45,546 nucleotides of DNA. Source: an uncultured Lachnospiraceae bacterium (GTDB lineage: Bacteria; Bacillota; Clostridia; Lachnospirales; Lachnospiraceae). The notes below the pieces were generated by a model, which worked only from the letters and a program-made list of their open reading frames with translations, did not search any database and was not told the origin of the DNA. Numbering within the stretch: position 1 is the stretch's first letter; each line of letters starts with the position of its first letter. Position numbers and translations under genes: made by a program. The stretch lies in contig ONEK01000019.1 of NCBI GenBank assembly GCA_900316855.1, positions 1 to 45,546 on the forward strand, given 5' to 3'. Shown here in pieces: positions 23,771 through 32,234 of the stretch.

Positions 23771-24562
23771 ATGAAAACATTTTTCATTCTTACCGCGGTG
23801 GCGCTTGCTGTATCGGGAATAGGCTTTAAAAAGTACATATGGTTCATTTCCATCGGCTACGGGTTCTCGATCACAGCGATCGGACTTGCGATGCTCATCC
23901 TGTATGGCGGGAGCCTCAGTGCGGGAACGGTGCTGGCATGTGTTCTGTTCATGATCTACGGCGTAAGGCTGGGAGGATTCCTTGCGTATCGGGAGGTCCG
24001 TTCCGGGTCGTATAACGCGACCATGAAGAAAGAAGTAAAAGACGGAGCCTCAGTATCCATAGGTGCAAAATTTGCGATCTGGATTTCGGTCGCGCTGCTG
24101 TATGTGTGCGAGACGAGCCCGGTATTGTTCCGGCTTGAGAACGGGGAGGGTACAGACGCGGCTGTGGTCATCGGATGTATCATCAGCATATGCGGGATGA
24201 TCCTCGAATCCACTGCCGACTATCAGAAAAACAGGGCAAAGAAGGCCAATCCGCACCGCTTCGTGGACAGCGGGGTCTTCCGGGTTGTCCGTTGCCCGAA
24301 CTATCTGGGTGAGGTTCTGATGTGGACCGGCGTCTTCGTCGGCGGCTTCACTGCGGTACATGGTGCGCAGTGGATCCCGGTCGTGATCGGCTACGCCGGA
24401 ATTGTCTACATCATGTTCGGCGGCGCCCGCAGGCTCGAGCTGCGCCAGAACCGCAACTACGGCAGTGATCCGGAATACCAGGCATATGTGAAGAAGACCC
24501 CGATCCTTCTGCCCCTTGTCCCGCTCTACAGCGTTGCAAAATACAAGTGGCTGCTGGGGTGA
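23771..24562 (+). CDS. DUF1295/steroid-reductase-like membrane protein
   Basis: 263 residues with about seven hydrophobic segments. The C-terminal part has the DUF1295 signature: RFVDSGVFRVVRCPNYLGEV and later RRLELRQNRNYGSDPEYQAY. This region resembles the isoprenylcysteine methyltransferase and steroid 5-alpha-reductase fold. The bacterial substrate is unknown. It is divergent from the MmcQ fusion gene and is followed by a terminator. Confidence 0.85.
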   Translation: MKTFFILTAVALAVSGIGFKKYIWFISIGYGFSITAIGLAMLILYGGSLSAGTVLACVLFMIYGVRLGGFLAYREVRSGSYNATMKKEVKDGASVSIGAKFAIWISVALLYVCETSPVLFRLENGEGTDAAVVIGCIISICGMILESTADYQKNRAKKANPHRFVDSGVFRVVRCPNYLGEVLMWTGVFVGGFTAVHGAQWIPVVIGYAGIVYIMFGGARRLELRQNRNYGSDPEYQAYVKKTPILLPLVPLYSVAKYKWLLG

Positions 24563-24623
24563 GGAGGCAGAAGGCAGAAGATCCGTCCATCAGTGCGTCC
24601 GGTGTTCCGGCATACAGATCAGA

Positions 24624-24650
24624 AGCCCCCGAGTGATCGGGGGCCTTTTT
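24624..24650 (+). terminator. Intrinsic terminator after the DUF1295 gene
   Basis: An 8-bp stem GCCCCCGA/TCGGGGGC around a GTGA tetraloop (24624-24643), followed by CTTTTT. Confidence 0.92.
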
Positions 24651-24731
24651 ACGTAAATGCCAACGGCCCCTATAGTCTGCCGGACTTCCCATGAAAGGGC
24701 TGTATGAGTAATGATTGTGAGATTCGGAGGG

Positions 24732-24760
24732 TTGCTGTATCATATGTGTATACGTATAAA
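24732..24760 (+). promoter_or_regulatory. mazEF promoter with operator-like palindrome
   Basis: TTGCTG (24732-24737), a 17-bp spacer and TATAAA (24755-24760). A perfect palindrome TATACGTATA (24749-24758) overlaps the -10 box and is a plausible site for autorepression by the MazE-like protein. Confidence 0.6.
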
Positions 24761-24781
24761 CGTAAATCCGGAGGGTCGGAT

Positions 24782-25024
24782 ATGGTAGATGCAACAATTG
24801 TAAAATGGGGGAATAGCCAGGGAATCCGGCTTCCTAAGAGTCTTCTCGAGCAGGCACATATGCAGGTATCGGATCTTCTTACTGCGGAAACAGATGGGGA
24901 CTGCATCATTTTGAGGAAGCAGTTCCGCCACAGGACTTTCGAAGAGAGACTGGCGGAATATGACGGCAGGATAGAAACCTGTGATTTTGACTGGGGCGAG
25001 CCGGCTGGAAAGGAAGGACTCTGA
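24782..25024 (+). CDS. mazE: MazE-type antitoxin (AbrB/SpoVT fold)
   Basis: The 80-residue protein begins VDATIVKWGNSQGIRLPKSL, the swapped-hairpin AbrB-type DNA-binding domain, and ends in an acidic tail (about residues 55-80) that would wrap the toxin. ATG 24782 has GGAGGG 6 nt upstream; a longer frame from 24704 would run through the promoter. The toxin gene starts 2 bp after its stop. It would bind the toxin and repress the operon. Confidence 0.88.
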   Translation: MVDATIVKWGNSQGIRLPKSLLEQAHMQVSDLLTAETDGDCIILRKQFRHRTFEERLAEYDGRIETCDFDWGEPAGKEGL

Positions 25025-25026
25025 GG

Positions 25027-25335
25027 ATGGCGGAACTGCGGCAGGGAGACATTATAAGAATCTGCGGTTACAGGACGCTGTTTCTGGTCATCAGCAGGAA
25101 CGCCTATATCAGAGCAACCGGAATGTTCCATGTCTGTCCGGTGTATACAGGCATTAAAGACGGCCCTCTGCACATCTCGGTAAAGGGCGAGAAAAATACG
25201 GAAGGGATTGCCGTATGTGAGCAGATCAAACTCATCGATCCATCGGCGCGTGCCTGCAGTAAGCAGGACTGGATATCCTATGCGCAGCTGATCAACATTT
25301 CCGATGCGCTGCAGGGTATTTTTGAGTACGACTGA
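25027..25335 (+). CDS. mazF: MazF/PemK-like toxin
   Basis: 102 residues with the MazF layout: LRQGDIIRICGYRTLFLVIS, a CPVYTG strand, then HISVKGEKNTEGIAVCEQIK and LIDPSARACSK. It is more divergent from the classical family than the ICE MazF at 815 (Arg-Pro of the second strand is not conserved), but adjacency to a MazE-like gene makes toxin function likely. Expected activity is mRNA cleavage. Confidence 0.8.
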   Translation: MAELRQGDIIRICGYRTLFLVISRNAYIRATGMFHVCPVYTGIKDGPLHISVKGEKNTEGIAVCEQIKLIDPSARACSKQDWISYAQLINISDALQGIFEYD

Positions 25336-25372
25336 CAGGGATGCGTCCGGAGTGTTCCGACACAAGAAAGGC

Positions 25373-26230
25373 ATGAAGGATATGCGCAGAGGACTTGCGA
25401 TGGAAGGCGGCGCCATGCGGGGGATGTTCACCGCGGGCGTGCTGGATGTATGGATGGAGAACGGTGTTGATTTTGACGGCGCGGCAGGGATTTCCGCGGG
25501 CGCGGTGTTCGGCTGCAACCTGAAATCCCGCCAGATCGGCCGGGCCATCCGTTATAACAAGAAATACTGCGGGAACCCTGCCTACTGCAGTGTCCGTTCT
25601 CTGCTGAAAACAGGGGACCTGTACGGCGCGGAGTTCTGCTACCATGAGATCCCGTATAAGCTGGACCCGTTTGACGTAAAAACCTACCGGGAAAATCCAA
25701 TGGAGTTTTATGTCGGCACAACGGACGTGGACACCGGGAAGCCTGTCTATTTCCGCTGTGATACCGGGGACGACCGGGATCTGACCAGGATGCGCGCCTC
25801 GGCGTCGATGCCGGTTGCGTCGCGGATTGTGGAAACAGACGGATACCGCCTTCTGGATGGAGGGATTGTCGACCCGATTCCGCTGGAGTTCCTGGAAAGC
25901 AAGGGCTATGACCGGTGCGTCGCGCTGCTGACACAGCCGAAGGGCTACCGGAAGACAACCTCAAGGGCGGCGGGAATCCTGCACTTCCTCCTGCGCAAAT
26001 ACCCGGCGGTGCAGCACGCGATGGATGTGCGGCTGGACGTCTACAACCGTCAGCTTGAGGAAGTCGAGCGGCAGGAGAGTGCGGGAACCATCTGTGTGAT
26101 CCGTCCCCCGAAGCCGCTGAGGATCGGCAAGATGGAGAAGAACCCGGACGAGCTGGAACGCGTTTACCAGATCGGCAGGCAGGAAGCCCTGGACCGGCTG
26201 GAAGAGGTGAAGGCCTTCCTGCAGGAATAA
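25373..26230 (+). CDS. Patatin-like phospholipase (YjjU/RssA type)
   Basis: The oxyanion motif EGGAMRGMFTAGV, the nucleophile elbow GISAGAVFG and the dyad Asp in LLDGGIVDPIPL are all present. About 285 residues is normal for bacterial patatins acting on lipid acyl esters. ATG 25373 or 25382 may be the true start; family alignments favour a beginning near MRRGLAMEGG. The gene begins 38 bp after the MazF-like stop with no terminator between, so the three genes may be co-transcribed. Confidence 0.9.
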   Translation: MKDMRRGLAMEGGAMRGMFTAGVLDVWMENGVDFDGAAGISAGAVFGCNLKSRQIGRAIRYNKKYCGNPAYCSVRSLLKTGDLYGAEFCYHEIPYKLDPFDVKTYRENPMEFYVGTTDVDTGKPVYFRCDTGDDRDLTRMRASASMPVASRIVETDGYRLLDGGIVDPIPLEFLESKGYDRCVALLTQPKGYRKTTSRAAGILHFLLRKYPAVQHAMDVRLDVYNRQLEEVERQESAGTICVIRPPKPLRIGKMEKNPDELERVYQIGRQEALDRLEEVKAFLQE

Positions 26231-26243
26231 GAGGAGGAACCGG

Positions 26244-26759
26244 ATGACACAGACCGGAAGCAGAAACATTATCCTGATCGGTATGCCCGGCGTGGGCAAG
26301 AGCACCGTCGGCGTCGTACTGGCCAAGGCCATGGGCATGGCGTTCGTGGATACGGATCTTGTCATTCAGGAACAGACGGGGTTCCTGCTGCAGGAAATCA
26401 TCGATCAGAAGGGACTGGATGCCTTTGCAGGAATCGAAGAGGACGTGCTGACCGGGCTGGATGTAACGGGTTCGGTTGTTGCAACCGGCGGCAGTGCTGT
26501 CTACTCTGATGCCGCCATGAAGCACCTCGGCGCAGCCGGCCCCATCGTCTATCTGCGCGCTTCCTGCGAGGAGATCATTTCACGCATTCATAACCTGAAG
26601 AGCCGGGGCATTGCCCTGAAGCCGGGCATGACCCTGGAAAGCCTGTACGCAGAGCGCATCACGCTCTATGAAAAATACGCGGACATTACCGTTGACAGCA
26701 CCGGCGTGGAGGAGACCGTCGCGGCAATCCGGAAGGCTTTGCAGGAGAAAGGAGTATAG
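26244..26759 (+). CDS. Shikimate-kinase-like P-loop kinase lacking a key arginine
   Basis: 171 residues with the shikimate kinase pattern: Walker A GMPGVGKST (residues 14-22), the VDTDLVIQ strand, VVATGGSAVY and a lid-like segment NLKSRGIALKPG. The motif normally reading FRxxE, whose Arg contacts shikimate, reads FAGIEE here. Other shikimate contacts (Asp, Gly-Gly) remain. No other aromatic pathway gene is nearby. It may act on another substrate. GGAGG precedes the ATG. Confidence 0.8.
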   Translation: MTQTGSRNIILIGMPGVGKSTVGVVLAKAMGMAFVDTDLVIQEQTGFLLQEIIDQKGLDAFAGIEEDVLTGLDVTGSVVATGGSAVYSDAAMKHLGAAGPIVYLRASCEEIISRIHNLKSRGIALKPGMTLESLYAERITLYEKYADITVDSTGVEETVAAIRKALQEKGV

Positions 26760-26764
26760 CCACC

Positions 26765-26863
26765 ATGTTAAAGAAACACAGCTTCTGGGCATTTGTCACC
26801 TTGTTCGCGATGACCATGTGCATCATTACGGGGACCAGGATGACCCGGAAACACGAAGACTGA
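26765..26863 (+). CDS. 32-residue single-pass membrane protein (DUF6219-like)
   Basis: The frame starts at ATG 26765, with GGAG 10 nt upstream inside the end of the kinase gene. The product is a basic MLKKHS start, one hydrophobic helix (WAFVTLFAMTMCIITG) and a polar end TRMTRKHED. Similar microproteins with a conserved Trp and a TG after the helix are common in Clostridia. Function is unknown. It is probably translated from the kinase mRNA. Confidence 0.65.
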   Translation: MLKKHSFWAFVTLFAMTMCIITGTRMTRKHED

Positions 26864-27140
26864 GGACAGGTCTGTCATCCCGGTCCTGCCCGCACGGCAC
26901 GTCTTCAAAGCTGAATGAGGAAAATACCATTTGCAATAAATGGCGTAAAAATGGATTGCGATAAAAATGACATCCGCACATCTTCTTCCATAATAAAAAA
27001 CACACTAGGCTGATTTCATTGTATTGTATTCTGACCGGAACGCTTCAGGAAAAAGCCGGCGCGGCCTCTGCTATAATGAGACATGGAAACAGCTTTGCAG
27101 ATGAGCTGCGCAGACTCAGATGAGAAAACGAGAGTGAGAA

Positions 27141-27650
27141 ATGGCTGTGAAAATGGAATACTGCATGCAGTGCGGAACGAAGCTGACACCGCGCTTTCTG
27201 GAATCTGAAAACAGGGAAATTCCATACTGTCCGAAATGCGGGGATTACCGCTTCCCCGTGTTTAATACGGCGGTCAGCATGATTGTGATGAATGAAGAAA
27301 AGGACAAAATCCTGCTGATCAGGCAGTATGGCAGGGACAGCTTCATCCTGGTAGCGGGTTATGTGAACCAGGGAGAGGACGCAGAGAATGCCGTGCGTCG
27401 GGAAGTCCGGGAGGAAATGGGCCTGGACGTCCGGACCCTCCATTTCAACCGCAGCCGGTATTTTGCACCTTCCAATACGCTCATGCTGAATTTTACGGTG
27501 ACCGTAAGCGGAACACCCCACCCCAATGAGGAGATCGATTCCTATCAGATTTTCACGATTGACGAAGCCAGGAAAAATATCCGCCGGCCGTCGCTCGCAC
27601 AGCAGTTCCTGGATGGATATCTCTCCGGGAAATATGAGTTTGACGAGTAA
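27141..27650 (+). CDS. Nudix hydrolase with zinc ribbon (NudC/NADH-pyrophosphatase-like)
   Basis: An N-terminal zinc ribbon has CMQC and CPKC pairs (residues 8-34). The Nudix box is complete: GYVNQGEDAENAVRREVREE with MGL after it. NudC-type enzymes hydrolyse NAD(H) and can remove NAD caps from RNA; at 169 residues this is shorter than NudC and lacks its N-terminal domain, so substrate is open. A TATAAT at 27072-27077 is a likely -10. The 277-bp gap upstream is AT-rich and holds a small palindrome (CCATTT/AAATGG near 26928) but no gene. Confidence 0.88.
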   Translation: MAVKMEYCMQCGTKLTPRFLESENREIPYCPKCGDYRFPVFNTAVSMIVMNEEKDKILLIRQYGRDSFILVAGYVNQGEDAENAVRREVREEMGLDVRTLHFNRSRYFAPSNTLMLNFTVTVSGTPHPNEEIDSYQIFTIDEARKNIRRPSLAQQFLDGYLSGKYEFDE

Positions 27651-27676
27651 TACGGCCGCCTGCATCAGCAGGCGCA

Positions 27677-28114
27677 TCAGTGCCCCTGCCTGAGCGCAAG
27701 CTTCTGCTTTACATACCTGATATAGACGTTCGAGGCATGGCTTGTAATAAGGTAGCCGATGATGCCGATATAGGTGGCAAAGAAAAGAATAGGGCCGCTG
27801 GCGCTGCTGTGCATCATTGCGAGTACTGTTGCCACGACGATTGCCGCGAAACAGGCCATCATGATGCACATTCCGATCTTATCCAGTACTTCTGCCTTCG
27901 GACACCCTTTGTAGCGGCGGAAGAGGTGTTCCTTTTTTTTCGGCGGCTGTGCGGTCAGTGTGGATACAGACTGCTGCATTTCCGCTTCCTGTGCCTTATA
28001 CATTTCATCAGCTTTGCTCATGTTTTTCTTCTTTCCCTGATATTCTGCAGATTGTCCGCACTCTGCTTGTGCCGGACGCTTCTGCTTTTGCAATGCTTCA
28101 GTGTTTTCCGACAT
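27677..28114 (-). CDS. Small membrane protein with two transmembrane helices
   Basis: About 145 residues. The first 80 are polar and Lys/Gln/Glu-rich (MSKADEMYKAQEAEMQQS). Two hydrophobic helices follow (MCIMMACFAAIVVATVLAMM and ILFFATYIGIIGYLITS). ATG 28114 was chosen over 28120 because GAGG then lies 8 nt upstream. No family recognised. It converges with the Nudix gene, whose end is 27 bp away. Confidence 0.6.
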   Translation of the reverse strand: MSENTEALQKQKRPAQAECGQSAEYQGKKKNMSKADEMYKAQEAEMQQSVSTLTAQPPKKKEHLFRRYKGCPKAEVLDKIGMCIMMACFAAIVVATVLAMMHSSASGPILFFATYIGIIGYLITSHASNVYIRYVKQKLALRQGH

Positions 28115-28372
28115 AATCATTCCTCTGTCAATGGAAGTTATAGCAAACTAATTTACTTATTTCAAGCCATTACCTTACACCAGTGCAAAACTTTCTGTGG
28201 GATGTGCCGCGCGAATCTGACGCACTTCTATGGTTAAAACAATGGGCTTTCCCCACAATTTAAATCTGTAAAATACCGGGATAGCCGGCTGTATAGCATG
28301 AAATTTTCGATCACGCACCGCCAGCACAAAGACCGGATGTAGTACAATGAATGAGAAAAGGGAGGAAGTCAG

Positions 28373-28825
28373 ATGATTACTGATACATTAAACAATATTT
28401 CCCTCTACAGGAATGTGCCCGGACTGGGACAGGCAGCGGAGTATATTCTCTCGCATGACCTTAATGCCCTTCCGGATGGAAAAACGGAGATTGACGGGAA
28501 TGATTTCTACGTCATGATCCAGCGCCCGGGCCTGAAGGCACCGGAGGATGCGAAGCCGGAAGCACACAACCGGTATATCGACATACAGGTCGTCCTGGAG
28601 GGAGAAGAGGTCATGGGCTACGCTCCAAGGGAGGACTGCGGCGAACCTTCCGTCGCCAAACCGGAGAGCGATATCTGGTTCTATGACAATCCTGCATTCT
28701 CACCTGTGCATCTGCGCAAAGACTGCTTCGCTGTCTTTTTCCCGGAAGACGGGCATGCGCCGTGCATCCGGACAAAGAGCTGCACAAAGAACAAGAAGGC
28801 GGTCTTCAAGGTAAAAATCAGCTGA
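28373..28825 (+). CDS. YhcH/YjgK/YiaL family protein
   Basis: 150 residues in the YhcH/EbgC cupin family, with the signature HNRYIDIQVVLEGEEVMGYAP and the late FFPEDGHAPCI containing metal-binding His and Glu. Characterised members act as anomerases or sialic-acid-linked isomerases in sugar catabolism. GGGAGGAAG precedes the ATG, and TACAAT near 28343 is a possible -10. It stands apart from the window's glycosidases. The upstream 258-bp gap shows no gene. Confidence 0.88.
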   Translation: MITDTLNNISLYRNVPGLGQAAEYILSHDLNALPDGKTEIDGNDFYVMIQRPGLKAPEDAKPEAHNRYIDIQVVLEGEEVMGYAPREDCGEPSVAKPESDIWFYDNPAFSPVHLRKDCFAVFFPEDGHAPCIRTKSCTKNKKAVFKVKIS

Positions 28826-28880
28826 GCCAGTCAACCAATAACGGCCTCATGCCGGCACTGCGAGGGAAGTCTGAGCAGCC

Positions 28881-29093
28881 ATGAACATTTCCTATGACGA
28901 TGCCCCGTCCATTGCGGTCTCCACAAGGCAGGAGAGGGCAAACTTCATCAGAGACAGGTTTCCGTGCATCAGCGACTGCGATGCCTGCGGGATCTGTGCG
29001 GTCTTCCATGGCAAGGATGCGATGCTGGCCTACCGCGACTACATAGACGGCAGACGGGAATATATTGATATCTCCCGTGAATACAGGAGGTGA
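28881..29093 (+). CDS. Small Cys-containing protein of unknown function, paralog 1
   Basis: 70 residues with four clustered cysteines (CISDCDACGIC), then AYRDYIDGRREYIDISREYR. The tail matches the next gene product's PYIDGRKEIAQINREYRAS. An N-terminal TRQERANFIRDRF parallels TREEREQIIKDSL there. The cysteines could bind metal. No function is known to me. It starts 56 bp after yhcH and ends 6 bp before its paralog. Confidence 0.6.
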   Translation: MNISYDDAPSIAVSTRQERANFIRDRFPCISDCDACGICAVFHGKDAMLAYRDYIDGRREYIDISREYRR

Positions 29094-29099
29094 TGCGGT

Positions 29100-29315
29100 A
29101 TGTACAAAAGTCTTCTGATCAAAGATACGACGCGGGAAGAGCGCGAACAGATCATTAAGGATTCACTCAACTGCGGCGGGGGCGGCTGTGAAAACTGCTC
29201 CTCCTGCTGGCTGGGCGGCGGTGATCCCTATGGCATGTTTCAGCCCTATATTGACGGCAGGAAGGAGATTGCGCAAATCAACCGGGAATACAGGGCCAGC
29301 CTTGTGAGAGGGTGA
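29100..29315 (+). CDS. Small Cys-rich protein of unknown function, paralog 2
   Basis: 71 residues: LLIKDTTREEREQIIKDSL, a Gly/Cys-rich centre (CGGGGCENCSSCWLGGGDP) and YIDGRKEIAQINREYRASLV. I have seen many similar proteins in Lachnospiraceae; none characterised. Compared with paralog 1 the Cys centre is richer in Gly and the conserved tail is more typical. Both have GGAGG-like ribosome sites and form one unit with each other, possibly with yhcH. Confidence 0.65.
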   Translation: MYKSLLIKDTTREEREQIIKDSLNCGGGGCENCSSCWLGGGDPYGMFQPYIDGRKEIAQINREYRASLVRG

Positions 29316-29328
29316 ACCATCCGAAGCC

Positions 29329-30522
29329 TCACCGATATTTCCCGGAAAGCCGGATGGTGAGAACGCAGGCAACCAGGACAGCCGGAAATCCGATTGCGGA
29401 CAGGATCCCGATCTGCAGATTGTCGCCGAACCGCTGGGAGATATTTCCGATGATTGATGGCCCCAGTGTGCCGCCCAGATCGCCCGCAAGAGCCAGCATG
29501 GCAAACATGGCGGTTCCACCCTTTGGCATAACCGAGGAGGAGATACTGATCGATCCCGGCCACATAATGCCGACCGAAAAGCCGCAGAGCGCGCAGCCGA
29601 TCAGACCGGACATCGGGTTGCGGGAAAGGCCGGCGAGCAGGTAGCAGAACAGACACAGCACACCGGAGCCCGCCATGAACACGGTGAGGTCTACCTTTTC
29701 TCCGAATTTTCCATACAGGGTCCTGCTGAGTGCCATTGCAATGGCAAAGCCTGCGGGTCCCGCGAGATCTCCGATGGTTTTCGTCACATGAAGCGCGGAT
29801 TCCGCGAAAGCGGACGCCCACTGTGCCATGGCAATTTCTGAAGCGCCTGCGCAGACCATCAGGATCATGAGAAGCCAGAAGGTACGATTGCCGAACAGCC
29901 TGCGGATGGTCATGCCTTCCCCGCTTTCCGTCAGGGTTTCGATGGGGCAGACAGCGAAATTGAAAATGTTGAGCAGGGGAACCAGCGCCCAGAGTACCAC
30001 GAGAATCTTCCAGTGCTCCAGACCGAAGAGAGTAAAGAAGGCAGTCGAACCGAGGATAACCGCCGCGGAGCCCCAGCAGTAGAAGGAATGAAGCGTGCTC
30101 ATGACCATGTCCTTATTGTCAAAAGGGCAGGCCTCCACAATCGGGCTGACCAGGACCTCTATGAGCCCTGCCCCGACCGCGTACAGGACCACGCACAGGA
30201 GGATGCCCGCAAACGGGTCCGGAAACCGGTCCGGCACCACGGCAAGGCCGATCAGCCCGGCGCCCGATGTCACGCAGGATGCCAGGATACACCTGCGGTA
30301 GCCGATGCGGTCCACAACTCTTGCACAGAAATAATCCGTAACCAGCTGGGTGAAGAAGTAAAGCGTGGAAATCAGTGCCAGCTTTCCGAGACTGATCCCG
30401 TATGTTTTGGTAAACGTCACATACAGAAGAGGCGCAAAATTGGCGCAGATCGCCTGGGTAATGAATCCAAGATAGCAGGCAATCAGTGTCCTTCTGTATT
30501 TCGAAGTCTGTCTCACACTCAT
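29329..30522 (-). CDS. Major facilitator superfamily transporter
   Basis: About 397 residues with twelve hydrophobic segments. Start at ATG 30522 gives MSVRQTSKYRRTLIACYLGF with AAAGGA 9 nt upstream; the longer frame to 30642 adds a polar Cys-rich leader unlike MFS starts. The loop RVVDRIGYRRCI matches the MFS motif between helices 2 and 3. Substrate unknown. The stop lies 14 bp from the convergent Cys-rich gene. Confidence 0.88.
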   Translation of the reverse strand: MSVRQTSKYRRTLIACYLGFITQAICANFAPLLYVTFTKTYGISLGKLALISTLYFFTQLVTDYFCARVVDRIGYRRCILASCVTSGAGLIGLAVVPDRFPDPFAGILLCVVLYAVGAGLIEVLVSPIVEACPFDNKDMVMSTLHSFYCWGSAAVILGSTAFFTLFGLEHWKILVVLWALVPLLNIFNFAVCPIETLTESGEGMTIRRLFGNRTFWLLMILMVCAGASEIAMAQWASAFAESALHVTKTIGDLAGPAGFAIAMALSRTLYGKFGEKVDLTVFMAGSGVLCLFCYLLAGLSRNPMSGLIGCALCGFSVGIMWPGSISISSSVMPKGGTAMFAMLALAGDLGGTLGPSIIGNISQRFGDNLQIGILSAIGFPAVLVACVLTIRLSGKYR

Positions 30523-30693
30523 AGTCAAGCATCCTTTCGTCCGGCAGTTACAACAGAATATCATGTCTGAACCGGATCCGATATGACAAAAATGACCCGG
30601 ACTGAAAAAATAGTGCCTGAACAATTCGATCCTTGTAATCATACAGAAATATGTTCGGACACCATAGAAAGACGGGAAGACTTTTCATGAAGG

Positions 30694-32043
30694 TTAACCT
30701 GTCCGGAACCTTGCAAACTCGCTGCGGCGAATGAGGAAAAACGTGGGCAGGACCATGCTGGCCGTCAAAACCCATGTAACCGGATAAACAGCCATGAGTA
30801 TCTGCAGTGTATGGTGCGTCGGGAAAACGGCTGAAACCCAGAAGATCCTGAATGCGCAGCACCCGAGGATCGTTTCAATGGCAGGGATCAGCGAATGGCC
30901 CATGCCGCGCAGACATCCTCCGCTGATTTCATAGGAGGAGGTCATAAGCTCCAGGGATGTGACAACGTACATGCGGACCATAGCGTAACGGATGACTTCC
31001 GGATCTGTTGTAAATATCCCGATCAGCGGGTAGCGGAAAATCAGGAATACCGCGCTCACGATGGCGGTACAGATGAGTGAAAGCAGCTCCGTGATCCGAT
31101 AGATCCGCCTGCAGCGCTCCACCCTGCCAGCGGCAAAATTCTGGCTCGTGAATGTGATGGCGGTCTGCGCAAAGCCGTTGACGACAAAATATGCCATGTA
31201 TTCAAAATTCTGCGCAGCCGAGTTGCCCGCGACACATGCCGAGCCGAAGCTGTTAATGCCCGACTGAATCACAACATTTGAGAGCGAGAAGACCACGCCC
31301 TGCAGTCCGGCAGGAGCACCGATGGCAAAAATCCTCCGAAGGTGCTCCTTTGTAAGGCGCATCCGGGACCACCGGAAGCGGTATGGCTCCGGCTCCCGGC
31401 CAAGCAGAAGCAGCACTGCCGCCGCGCTGAGGCCATTCGAAATGTCGGTGGCAATGGCAACACCGGCAACCCCCAGATGGAAAACGATGACGAGCAGCAG
31501 ATTCAGCAGAATATTCAGGATCCCGGAAACGATCAGTATGTAGAACGGCCTTGTGCTGTCACCCCTGGCGCGCAGCACTGCGGAGCCGAAGTTGTAGACC
31601 ATGAAAAACGGCATCCCGAGGAAATAAATCCGCAGATACAGCTCCGCGAGCGGCAGTACGTCTTTCGGCGTCCCGACCAGCACGAGAACAGCCGGGGCAA
31701 TGAGCTGCCCAAGCGCAAGGAGAAGAAACCCGCTGATCACCGCAAGGGTAATCGAGGTGTGAACCGCGTCAGGGATTTTCCCCTGCTCCCCTTTGCCAAT
31801 GCAGGTGGCAACCACGACATTGACGCCCACGGCCAGTCCCGTAAACAGTCCGATGATGAGATTGATGAGCGCTGCGTTGCTGCCGACTGCGGCCATGGCG
31901 GCACTCGATTCAAATCTTCCTACGACTGCGATATCCGCTGAATTGAACAGCTGCTGCAGAATACTCGACAGCGCCAGCGGAATCGTAAAAGCTATGATCT
32001 TATCTGTCAGCGAACCATGCAGTACATCCATCTCTTTTGCCAT
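30694..32043 (-). CDS. MATE-family efflux transporter
   Basis: About 449 residues with twelve helices. The start region LHGSLTDKIIAFTIPLALSS followed by ILQQLFNSADIAVVGRF is the DinF/NorM-like MATE signature, and YFLGMPFFMVYNFGSAVLRA plus GDSTRP is the conserved mid-half motif. It would export drugs or metabolites using ion gradients. ATG 32043 has a TATAAT five bases before it and no good ribosome site, so initiation at ATG 32031 after AAAGAG is also possible. Confidence 0.88.
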   Translation of the reverse strand: MAKEMDVLHGSLTDKIIAFTIPLALSSILQQLFNSADIAVVGRFESSAAMAAVGSNAALINLIIGLFTGLAVGVNVVVATCIGKGEQGKIPDAVHTSITLAVISGFLLLALGQLIAPAVLVLVGTPKDVLPLAELYLRIYFLGMPFFMVYNFGSAVLRARGDSTRPFYILIVSGILNILLNLLLVIVFHLGVAGVAIATDISNGLSAAAVLLLLGREPEPYRFRWSRMRLTKEHLRRIFAIGAPAGLQGVVFSLSNVVIQSGINSFGSACVAGNSAAQNFEYMAYFVVNGFAQTAITFTSQNFAAGRVERCRRIYRITELLSLICTAIVSAVFLIFRYPLIGIFTTDPEVIRYAMVRMYVVTSLELMTSSYEISGGCLRGMGHSLIPAIETILGCCAFRIFWVSAVFPTHHTLQILMAVYPVTWVLTASMVLPTFFLIRRSEFARFRTG

Positions 32044-32234
32044 GATTATATTATGCCACAGGCGCTCCGGCAGAAGTATTTTTTCTGACCATAGGACTTT
32101 AAGACCATCGGGCAGAAAACTTACATGAACTTCTTTTCGCAAAAGCGCCGTTTTGTGAAATGTTAATAACTGCCCTCTTCCGCCGATGCCCGGCCGGGAG
32201 CATCCGTCCATTGAGGTCCTGGTACTGCAAAATA

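Noticed and set aside
30523..30642. 40-residue N-terminal extension of the minus-strand MFS gene
   Set aside because: Cys-rich and unlike MFS starts; the ATG at 30522 has a proper ribosome site.
30643..30657. LexA-like TATGTTCG upstream of the MFS gene at 29329-30522
   Set aside because: Only the right half-site matches; the left half has several mismatches.
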